This document shows positions 34,249 through 41,656 of a stretch of DNA of 58,134 nt, in pieces. Position numbers and translations under genes: made by a program. This DNA comes from CAZCTC01 sp964501335 (GTDB lineage Bacteria; Chloroflexota; Anaerolineae; B4-G1; SLSP01). Within the stretch, counting starts at the first letter, position 1. Each line of letters begins with the position of its first letter. The notes beneath the pieces are model-generated. The model worked only from the letters and a program-made list of their open reading frames with translations, did not search any database and was not told the DNA's origin. The stretch is from positions 1 through 58,134 of the forward strand of contig CAZCTC010000049.1 in the NCBI GenBank assembly GCA_964501335.1. The letters run 5' to 3'.

Positions 34249-35418
34249 TTACGGCTGCGGTGGAGCATTCCAGGTAAACCAGCGGTCCGGCGTGGACGGC
34301 CCTAACGGTTCATACCTGACATCCGCCCCCGAATGGAGCGCCCGCACCACGGTCAGCCGCCAGATACACTTCCGATCCGTCACGCCCGCCGGCGGCAGCA
34401 ACTCTTCCGGCACCCGCCAGGCCGTCGCCCGCGTCGTATCCACCGTCAAAACGGACCCGCTCTCTCCTTTGGTAATCAGCTCGATCCGATAATACTCATT
34501 CTCGCCCAGCACCCCTACCGAGACCCACTGCAACACCGGCAATTCCTCCGTTCCCATAAACGTGATCCCGTTCGCAGGGTAAAGCAACGTCGGCGTCCCA
34601 TAATCGACGCCCGGAGTCCCGGTCCCTTCCACCATCCACGCCGGCGTGACCTCAGCAGCGGCCGGGGTTGGCGTGTAATGAGGAATCAGCAAAGCCTGCC
34701 CCTCTTGGATATCCTGCGTGTTCGACGGCAAATTGTTCGCCGCCAGCAAATCGTTCAAAGAAACGCCGTACTGCTCCGCAATTCCCGACAACGTGTCGCC
34801 CCGCTTCACCAGATAAGGGATGAACGCATCGTTCGTCGAGTTGGCAGGAGCCGCTTCCATATTCACCGTCGGGGTCGGCCCCGGTGTAGGCGTCGGCGCC
34901 GGAATCAACAACGTCTGCCCTTCGATAATCATATCGGAGTCCAGCCCGTTAAAAGCCTTCAATTCATCCACCGTCATCTGGAAATCCAAAGCAATGGTCA
35001 ACAGCGAATCGCCCGGTTTGACTGTATAAGTTTGCGGGGGAACAGGGGTCGCCGTTGGTGCCGTCGTAGCGGTCGGCGTCGGCAATGGGGTTTCTGTTGG
35101 TGTAGCAGTAATGGTAGGTGTCGCCGAAGGGGTCGGTGTCAATGTGGGTGGAGGAATGATCTTCCCATTAGAAAGGTTCCACCCTAAAATCACAGAACCG
35201 ATCAATATCACCGCCGCGATGCCCCCCAATAAAATCAACTGTTTTTGGGAAAGCTGGCGACTATTGACCGGTTGAACGACGGATTCCTCCGGCAAATCCT
35301 CCAGAGATGCGCCGCACATCAAACAGGTTTTGGCCCCTTCAGCAACTCGCGCCCCACAGGCAGGACAGAGACGAGGTGGCCGATCCGGTAATGCGCGAAT
35401 TTCCTCTACTGCATCCAT
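34249..35418 (-). CDS. Zinc-ribbon, single-pass membrane protein with two LysM domains
   Basis: Protein of about 389 residues. The cytoplasmic N-terminus carries a zinc ribbon (CPACGARVAEGAKTCLMCG). A transmembrane helix follows (LILLGGIAAVILIGSVILGW), then a Pro/Thr-rich linker and two extracytoplasmic LysM motifs (QTYTVKPGDSLLTIALDFQM and PYLVKRGDTLSGIAEQYGVS). A C-terminal beta domain is of unknown type (LLYPANGITFMGTEELPVLQ ... YYRIELITKG). It probably links an intracellular partner to envelope glycan. ATG 35418 has GGGGC 6 nt upstream; ATGs at 35430 and 35433 are alternatives. It is unrelated in layout to the Cna-B-like LysM pair. Confidence 0.85.
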   Translation of the reverse strand: MDAVEEIRALPDRPPRLCPACGARVAEGAKTCLMCGASLEDLPEESVVQPVNSRQLSQKQLILLGGIAAVILIGSVILGWNLSNGKIIPPPTLTPTPSATPTITATPTETPLPTPTATTAPTATPVPPQTYTVKPGDSLLTIALDFQMTVDELKAFNGLDSDMIIEGQTLLIPAPTPTPGPTPTVNMEAAPANSTNDAFIPYLVKRGDTLSGIAEQYGVSLNDLLAANNLPSNTQDIQEGQALLIPHYTPTPAAAEVTPAWMVEGTGTPGVDYGTPTLLYPANGITFMGTEELPVLQWVSVGVLGENEYYRIELITKGESGSVLTVDTTRATAWRVPEELLPPAGVTDRKCIWRLTVVRALHSGADVRYEPLGPSTPDRWFTWNAPPQP

Positions 35419-35466
35419 AGTAAGCCCCATCATAACACCGATAGACGAAAGAGCAAGATAACCCGC

Positions 35467-35494
35467 TTGCCTAATAAAAAGGTTGGGGGATAAT
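35467..35494 (+). promoter_or_regulatory. Candidate promoter of the first GT39 gene
   Basis: TTGCCT (35467-35472) and GATAAT (35489-35494) with a 16-nt spacer. It overlaps the TTG that opens the longest ORF (35483), supporting the downstream GTG 35537 as the true start. Confidence 0.6.
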
Positions 35495-35536
35495 GCCCCC
35501 TTGCGATCACAAGAGCGAATTACGGAGGAACAGCCA

Positions 35537-37834
35537 GTGCAAATCCAACCCCATCGCCCTCACATCCTATCCCACGCAGCCCTCCTCCTGCTGCTCCTCG
35601 CCCTGTTTGCCCAGCTCCAGCTCAGCCATCCCCAACTCTCTCTCACCGCCGACGAACCCGTCTACATGGCCCAGGGTTACGCCTGGTGGAGCGGTGCCGA
35701 TTTTCGGCTGCAATACTCCGTCGCCCAACCGCCCCTTCCCGGACTCCTCGCCGGTATCGGCCTGCAAATGCTTCCCGGCCCCGACATCAAAACCCTGCCC
35801 GGCTGGCAGGAAAATGATCTCGCCCGGGTCTCCCGCGCCTTTGTGGCAGCTTATGGACCGGCGCTTCCTCAAGCCACCTTTCTCGCCCGCTTCCCCGCCG
35901 TCTTGATCACGCTGCTGGGCGCCGCCTTCGTCTACCGCTGGGCCCGTCGCCATGCCCATCCCGCCGCCGGCCTGCTCGCCCTCGCCCTCTATGCCTTCGA
36001 TCCCAACCTGCTGGCCCACGGCCCCCTCGCCGCCACCGATATCCTGCTCGCCGTCTGGAGCTTCATTGCCCTCTACGCCGCCTGGGAATGGAATACAGGT
36101 CGCTCCCGCTGGGCGCCCCTGGTTGGCCTCACCCTCGGCCTCGCCCTCGGTTCCAAAAGCTCCGGCTTCTTTCCCCTGGCACTCGTCGGATTGCTCATCG
36201 GACTCCAGTCTCTCACCGTTCGCCGGCCTGACCTGCCCCACGCCATCCTCAGAGCTGCCGGAAAATTTCTCTTCAGCGCCCTCCTCGCCTTCATCGTCCT
36301 CTGGGCCCTCTACCGCTTTGAAATCGGCAGCTTCCCCGGATTGCCCTTTCCGATCCCCTTCCCCTCCCACTGGAAAATCTGGAGTGCGCTCACTTCCCAC
36401 ATGGTGGGCGGTCACACCGCCTTCCTGCTGGGAGAAATCAGCCAGAATGGCTGGTGGTATTACTACCCCCTCACTTTCCTGCTCAAAACCCCACCCGCCG
36501 TCCTGATCCTGCTGATCTGGGCCGCCGCCCGCGGACTCCGTTCCGGACCGGCCACCGCCTGGAACGCCCGCGCCCTGGTACTCTTTCCTTTGCTCTACAG
36601 CCTGGCAGCCATGCTGAGCACCATCGCCATCGGCTACCGCTATCTGCTCGTCATCCTGCCCTTTCTCTACATCTTGATCGGCAGCCTCTGGCCGGCCGAT
36701 CCCCGCCGCCTTCCTCGCCGACTCCTGCTGGCCGCCGTCACCCTGACCGCACTCGGCACCCTGCTCAGCTTCCCGGACTATCTGGCTTACTTCACCCCGC
36801 TCATCGGCGGCCCGGCTCAAGGACAACGCTATCTGGTCGATTCCAACCTGGATTGGGGCCAATCGTGGATCGAACTCCGCCAGTACCTGACCCGCCGGCC
36901 CGACCTGAACGACCGACCGCTCTACCTCAGCTACTACACCTACACCGACCCCGCCCTCTACGGTCTGAAATACACCCCCCTCGCGCCGGCGCCCGAAGCC
37001 GCCCCCGTCCTGGATCATCCCTTCAATCCCGACCCCGGACTCTATGCCCTCAGCGCTACCACACTCCAGGGCGTGATGGTCGCCGACACGGAAACCTACG
37101 ACTGGTTCCGCCATCAAATCCCCCTGGCCCGCCCCGGCTGGTCGATCTTCCTCTATGAAGTCACCTCACCGGTCACCTCGCCCACCTGGCTGGCCCAATG
37201 CACCCATCCGGTCATCCCGCTCTCTCCCGAAGCCGCCGCCAGCGGCCTGGGCCGCTCCAATCTGCGCCAGATTCAATTTGATTGCACAGCCGGTTGGATC
37301 TATCCCTCCGGTACCGGGTGGTATGCTCTCTACCGTGACACCGCCCGCAGCACCGACGCCTTCATCGCCGCCCGACTCCAATCCGCCCGGCTCACGTACG
37401 AACAAAGCCGGCCCGGAGCGCTGCCCCCCTTCACCCTTTATCAGCAAGATGAACACCCCCAACTTCCGCAATCCCCGGTCAATTTCGGCGCCCTGACCTT
37501 TCTGGGATACACCCACGTCCCCGGCACCGCTCTGGAACTGGAAAGCTGGTGGCGGGTAGAACAGCTCCCCGACCGCCCCCTCTCCCTGATGTTTCATCTG
37601 GTCGGCCCCGATAACAACCCGCAGGTCGCCGACGGCCTCAGCGTCCCCTACAATCTCTGGCAACCCGGCGATATCCTGGTCCAACGGCACCCTTTCCAGC
37701 CGGCCGGCAATCAGCCCAACGCCCAATACACACCTCAAATCGGCGTCTACTGGCTGGATACCGTGGAACGCTGGAAAGCCGCTGACGGCAGCGACATCCT
37801 CATCCTCCCCCCCCTCACCCCGGCACAGCCTTAA
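35537..37834 (+). CDS. GT39-type membrane glycosyltransferase, paralogue 1
   Basis: PMT/ArnT-like protein of about 766 residues. The first extracytoplasmic loop carries the acidic catalytic pair in SLTADEPVYMAQGYAWW. About ten membrane helices follow, with YRWARRHAHPAAGLLALALY, AFDPNLLAHGPLAATDI and YLVDSNLDWGQSWIELRQYL as subfamily landmarks. After the membrane part comes a C-terminal ectodomain ending in a beta-sandwich (LTFLGYTHVPGTALELESWW ... VGPDNNPQVADGLSVPYNLW). These enzymes move a sugar from a polyprenyl-phosphate donor to an extracellular acceptor. The GTG start has GGAGG 7 nt upstream. Two paralogues lie downstream. Confidence 0.9.
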   Translation: MQIQPHRPHILSHAALLLLLLALFAQLQLSHPQLSLTADEPVYMAQGYAWWSGADFRLQYSVAQPPLPGLLAGIGLQMLPGPDIKTLPGWQENDLARVSRAFVAAYGPALPQATFLARFPAVLITLLGAAFVYRWARRHAHPAAGLLALALYAFDPNLLAHGPLAATDILLAVWSFIALYAAWEWNTGRSRWAPLVGLTLGLALGSKSSGFFPLALVGLLIGLQSLTVRRPDLPHAILRAAGKFLFSALLAFIVLWALYRFEIGSFPGLPFPIPFPSHWKIWSALTSHMVGGHTAFLLGEISQNGWWYYYPLTFLLKTPPAVLILLIWAAARGLRSGPATAWNARALVLFPLLYSLAAMLSTIAIGYRYLLVILPFLYILIGSLWPADPRRLPRRLLLAAVTLTALGTLLSFPDYLAYFTPLIGGPAQGQRYLVDSNLDWGQSWIELRQYLTRRPDLNDRPLYLSYYTYTDPALYGLKYTPLAPAPEAAPVLDHPFNPDPGLYALSATTLQGVMVADTETYDWFRHQIPLARPGWSIFLYEVTSPVTSPTWLAQCTHPVIPLSPEAAASGLGRSNLRQIQFDCTAGWIYPSGTGWYALYRDTARSTDAFIAARLQSARLTYEQSRPGALPPFTLYQQDEHPQLPQSPVNFGALTFLGYTHVPGTALELESWWRVEQLPDRPLSLMFHLVGPDNNPQVADGLSVPYNLWQPGDILVQRHPFQPAGNQPNAQYTPQIGVYWLDTVERWKAADGSDILILPPLTPAQP

Positions 37835-37860
37835 ATATGATAAAAAACAATATAAAAAAA

Positions 37861-37890
37861 TTTGCCCGCCTCTTCTATAAGGCGGGCAAA
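37861..37890 (-). terminator. Candidate minus-strand terminator hairpin
   Basis: An 11-bp stem (37861-37871 with 37880-37890) has an 8-nt loop. On the minus strand it is followed by AAATTTTTTT, so it could end transcription of the 37993-39141 gene. It lies 27 nt after the plus-strand GT39 stop and 60 nt beyond the nearer H-type hairpin. Confidence 0.55.
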
Positions 37891-37949
37891 AAAAACCAGG
37901 CAAAAAACTCAATCTGTGCACTCAGCCTGAAAACGTGGAAAAAAAATCC

Positions 37950-37985
37950 ATGTTTTCGCGCGCATTCGGATGCGCGCGAAAACAT
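37950..37985. repeat. Hairpin family member H10, TCGG loop
   Basis: A perfect 16-bp stem ATGTTTTCGCGCGCAT (37950-37965) / ATGCGCGCGAAAACAT (37970-37985) closes on TCGG. It lies only 7 nt after the stop of the secreted beta-sandwich gene at 37993. Confidence 0.9.
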
Positions 37986-37992
37986 AAACAAA

Positions 37993-39141
37993 TTAAGACT
38001 GCGGCGTCGTGAACGTCTTCTTTGTAGAAATCCAGTTCGTGCAACTGCCGTTATACAATCCGCGGGTTACCACGATATACTCGTAAGTCGTGCCCGGATA
38101 CAAATTGGTCAGGGTGAAATAGTGATTGATATTCACCGTCTTATTCACAGCCATGGCATGCCAGTTATCTTCCTTGGCCAGAATCGGCAGATAGGTGACA
38201 TAGCTCATAGTCGGGCTGATGTAATTTCCACTGCTCGACGTGCTGATCGCACGATAGAAAACCTGACTGAAACCGGACATGCTGGGCGTGGACCAGGAAA
38301 TACCGGCCGAGTTCACCGCCGGAATTACGGCAGGATCGATCATAACCTGCCCGGAAGCATTGCTCGGATCGATCAATTGGGCCGGCGTGACATCTGCAAA
38401 AGAACCCGATTCCCAATAGATGGCATGAGAACTGCCGCCCAGGGCATCGCCGTAGGTGAAGACGGTGATCGCCGTCCCCTTCGCATCAGCCGTCACCGAC
38501 AGCTGGCCGAAATTGTTGATGTATTTCTGGGATGTACCCCACACCATGGTTGCCGGGAAAGAATGCACGGCCGGATCGGTCTTGGAAGCCGGCTTCCACC
38601 CCGTCGGTTCAATCCCAATCTGCAACGCCGACAGTACGTCATTGCTCTCGACCGGCCGGGACTGAGCATACATCTGGAACTGGTAGGTCGCGCAGGGAAT
38701 CGTATTCCGCACCACCTGATAGAGCCCCGCCACCTGTGTCTTATCCGTGCTGAACCCCCGAATCTTGACCGATTCGGTCTCAATCTTGATACTGGATTCC
38801 GGATCGGCATCGACAATATCGCGCCCATCCAGGAACCACATCACCCAATCCTGCCGCGTCTCATCCGGAATGTTGTTGGCAGTATTGCCGTCATCGTCCG
38901 GCAGCCAGACCGCATTGGGATAAGTCCCCTGATAACGCTTGTTGAACTCATACCAGTCGTGGTTATCAAACCCGGGATTGTGCAGCGAGGGCGCTGCCAG
39001 CGAGACCGATTGTTCTTCCGAAGTCGGGGGGACCTCTTGAGCATAAACCCCACCATTTCCTCCGGCCCCTGCCACCGCGGCAACGATGACCATCACGCCG
39101 CAAGCTGCCTTTTTGTACCACTCAGAAACACCAAACTTCAT
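37993..39141 (-). CDS. Secreted beta-sandwich protein sharing a module with the LysM pair
   Basis: Secreted protein of about 382 residues. A signal peptide (AACGVMVIVAAVAGAGGNGGVYAQ) precedes a domain with HNPGFDNHDWYEF, LQIGIEPTGWKP, ATMVWGTSQKYINNFGQLSV and AITVFTYGDALGG. These phrases match the N-terminal sandwich of the two LysM proteins (RVGIDPTGG ... VVWS ... VTVFTYS). The C-terminal part resembles an Fn3 domain (NLYPGTTYEYIVVTRGLYNG) and contains VTYLPILAKE. I infer an extracellular ligand-binding role. ATG 39141 has AAGGAG 8 nt upstream and a strong promoter (39238-39265). It interrupts the otherwise plus-strand GT39 series. Confidence 0.75.
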   Translation of the reverse strand: MKFGVSEWYKKAACGVMVIVAAVAGAGGNGGVYAQEVPPTSEEQSVSLAAPSLHNPGFDNHDWYEFNKRYQGTYPNAVWLPDDDGNTANNIPDETRQDWVMWFLDGRDIVDADPESSIKIETESVKIRGFSTDKTQVAGLYQVVRNTIPCATYQFQMYAQSRPVESNDVLSALQIGIEPTGWKPASKTDPAVHSFPATMVWGTSQKYINNFGQLSVTADAKGTAITVFTYGDALGGSSHAIYWESGSFADVTPAQLIDPSNASGQVMIDPAVIPAVNSAGISWSTPSMSGFSQVFYRAISTSSSGNYISPTMSYVTYLPILAKEDNWHAMAVNKTVNINHYFTLTNLYPGTTYEYIVVTRGLYNGSCTNWISTKKTFTTPQS

Positions 39142-39237
39142 CGAGCTACTCCTTACGCTGCAAATTTGAGGAGGTTTTTGACAACCGGGACCCATCAGAT
39201 CAATTTCCCGGCCTCCTTTCGGTGCAAAACCGCCAGC

Positions 39238-39265
39238 AGTATACATTGGAAATAAACCCTGTCAA
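39238..39265 (-). promoter_or_regulatory. Strong sigma70-like promoter of the secreted beta-sandwich gene
   Basis: Minus-strand TTGACA (39265-39260) and TATACT (39243-39238) with a 16-nt spacer. The expected transcript starts near 39231, giving a leader of about 90 nt. Confidence 0.75.
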
Positions 39266-39283
39266 GAAAGATGTCATTTTAAA

Positions 39284-41656
39284 ATGCAAAAACTTCAAGA
39301 CAAACTCAATTCTGCCCCATTCTTGATCCTGATTCTGCTGGCGTTCTTCCTGCAAAGCACGCTGACGATCCGCGACACCTCGATCACCCTGGATGAACCT
39401 CTTCACATTGCCAGCGGCTATGCCTCTCTCTTCACCGGTGACTACCGCCTGGTCGAAGAACACCCCCCCCTGATCAAAATGCTTCAGGCCGCCCCGCTGC
39501 TCCTGGCTCAACCGGCGCTCGCCGATCCTCGCACGCTGCCCGGATGGGAAGACTCCAATCTCATCACCATCGCCCAAAACCAGGTCGTCCCCTACCCATC
39601 GATCGATCAACTGACCTTCGCCACGCGCATCCCCACACTGCTGATCGCCATGCTCTTACTGGTCCTCATCTATCGCTGGACCACCGACCTGTTCGGCCCT
39701 CGCGCCGGGCTGCTCGCTCTCTTCCTGGCCGCCTTTGACCCCAATCTGTTGGCCCATGCCAGCGTCGCCGCCACAGACCTCGGAGCCACAACCGGAATTT
39801 TCGCCGCTCTCTACCTCTTCCAACGCTGGCTCAAACATCCGCGCGGGCGCCGCGCCCTGGCGGCCGGCCTCGTCCTCGGCCTCGCCCTCTGCATCAAATC
39901 GACTGCGCTGATCCTGCTGCCGGTCATGGGAGTCCTCTTGATCTTCGCCCGCCCCCACCGCACCCCACTCCAACCCTACATCTTCCAGACCCTGGCGGCC
40001 CTCGGCATTGCCTTTCTGACCCTCTGGGGAATCTATCGTTTTGAATTCGGCCCCGTTCCCGGCCTCCCCTTTCCCATCCCGGCCCCCAGCCACCTGCTCC
40101 CGCTGCTGAAACTGCAATCCCACATGCAGGAAGGCCATTCAGCTTTCCTTCTGGGAGAAAATTACTTCCACGGCGACTGGCGCTACTTCCCGATCGCCTT
40201 TGCCCTCAAAACCCCACCCCTGACGCTCGCGATGCTCCTGGGCACGGCCCTGATGCTGCTCCTGCGCCGCAAACTTCCTGCTCCAGGCTGGCGCACTGAA
40301 CTGACGGTGCTTATCTTCCCCCTCATCTACTTCGCTATCAGCATCAACAGCGGCATCAACATCGGCTATCGCCATCTCCTGCCGGTTTTGCCTTTCGGCT
40401 TTGTCTGGATTTCCCGCCTCGCCGCCGTTAAAGGGTCGGCGCTTTTCCGCTGGAGCGGATCGGTTCTGCTGGTCCTCTACGCCGGTGTGACCCTCTCCCT
40501 CTGTCCCTGGTATCTGGCCTATTTCAATTTCCTCGCCGGCGGCCCCGACGGCGGCTACCGCTATCTGGTCGATTCCAATCTGGATTGGGGCCAGACATGG
40601 AAAGCGCTCCGGGAGTACTTAACGTCGAACCATATCGATAAGTTCCATTTCAGCAGCTACACAATCGTCGATCCCCATGCCTATGACCTGGATTACATTC
40701 CGCTGCCGCCCTGGCCCGAGGCCCCCGTCGTTCTGCCCCAACGCTTCGATCCCGAGCCGGGCATCTACGCCCTCAGCACCACCCAGCTTCAGGGCGTGGT
40801 CATCGCCGATTCCGAAATGTTCGACTACTTCCGCAAGCTCCAACCCTCAGAACGTATCGGCCATGCGCTCTTTATCTACGATATTCCCCCCCATGCAACA
40901 ACCACCTGGATTGCCCAGTGCAATATCCCCGGCGCTCCCCTCCCCCCCGACATCATCGCCGAAGGCTTCGGCCGCCCCGATCTGCGTCGGCTCGAATTCG
41001 ATTGCACCGCCGGCTGGATCTATCCTGCCGGCAACGGCTGGTACGTCCTCAATCGCGCTACCCTCCAACAGACACACCCCCCGGCGCTGCAAACCGCTCG
41101 CCTCTCCTTTGAACAGACCCGCCCCGGCGCACTCGCCCCCTTCGCCATCTACGAAAGCTTCAACCAGCAGCCCCTCTCAGGATTGCTGACGCCTCAGGTC
41201 CACGCCGCCCCCGCCGAATGGCCCCCCGCCCAGATCCAGCAACAGGGCACTCCCCTCACCCTGCCGGTACAGATCGGCAACGACCTCGACTTCCTGGGTT
41301 ACAAAACCGCCACCCTCACCTTCACCCCCGGCCAGACCGTTACGGTGGAAACTTACTGGCGCGTACGCAGTCGCCCCACCACATCGCTTTCCCTGATGGC
41401 CCATCTGTTGAATAGCGACGGTCAGCCGCTCGCCGTCGGAGACGGGCTGAGCGTCCCGGTCGATCAATGGGAACCGGGCGATATTATCGTTCAACAACAC
41501 CGTTTCGCCGTCCCGGCTGGAACCCCGGCCGGCCCAACCTGGCTGCGGATCGGCGCCTACACCCTCCCCGACGCCCGGCGTTGGCCCATCCTGGCTGCCG
41601 AAAAAGCCGTCGGAGATATTCTCCTGATCGAAACCGGAAAGGTAACCGCTCCATGA
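39284..41656 (+). CDS. GT39-type membrane glycosyltransferase, paralogue 2
   Basis: Protein of 790 residues, collinear with paralogue 1: TLDEPLHIASGYASL in the first loop, AFDPNLLAHASVAATDLGA, INIGYRHLLPVLPF and YLVDSNLDWGQTWKALREYL. The ectodomain has FDCTAGWIYPAGNGWYVLNR and a terminal sandwich (TVETYWRVRSRPTTSLSLMA ... LSVPVDQWEPGDIIVQQHRF). A polyprenyl-linked sugar donor is expected, acceptor unknown. The ATG at 39284 has only a weak GAAAGA upstream. Its stop overlaps the next GT39 start in an ATGA, so the two are coupled. Confidence 0.9.
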   Translation: MQKLQDKLNSAPFLILILLAFFLQSTLTIRDTSITLDEPLHIASGYASLFTGDYRLVEEHPPLIKMLQAAPLLLAQPALADPRTLPGWEDSNLITIAQNQVVPYPSIDQLTFATRIPTLLIAMLLLVLIYRWTTDLFGPRAGLLALFLAAFDPNLLAHASVAATDLGATTGIFAALYLFQRWLKHPRGRRALAAGLVLGLALCIKSTALILLPVMGVLLIFARPHRTPLQPYIFQTLAALGIAFLTLWGIYRFEFGPVPGLPFPIPAPSHLLPLLKLQSHMQEGHSAFLLGENYFHGDWRYFPIAFALKTPPLTLAMLLGTALMLLLRRKLPAPGWRTELTVLIFPLIYFAISINSGINIGYRHLLPVLPFGFVWISRLAAVKGSALFRWSGSVLLVLYAGVTLSLCPWYLAYFNFLAGGPDGGYRYLVDSNLDWGQTWKALREYLTSNHIDKFHFSSYTIVDPHAYDLDYIPLPPWPEAPVVLPQRFDPEPGIYALSTTQLQGVVIADSEMFDYFRKLQPSERIGHALFIYDIPPHATTTWIAQCNIPGAPLPPDIIAEGFGRPDLRRLEFDCTAGWIYPAGNGWYVLNRATLQQTHPPALQTARLSFEQTRPGALAPFAIYESFNQQPLSGLLTPQVHAAPAEWPPAQIQQQGTPLTLPVQIGNDLDFLGYKTATLTFTPGQTVTVETYWRVRSRPTTSLSLMAHLLNSDGQPLAVGDGLSVPVDQWEPGDIIVQQHRFAVPAGTPAGPTWLRIGAYTLPDARRWPILAAEKAVGDILLIETGKVTAP

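Noticed and set aside
35567..37117. 516-codon minus-strand ORF opposite the first GT39 gene
   Set aside because: Low-complexity Gly/Glu-rich translation of the complement of a membrane-protein gene.
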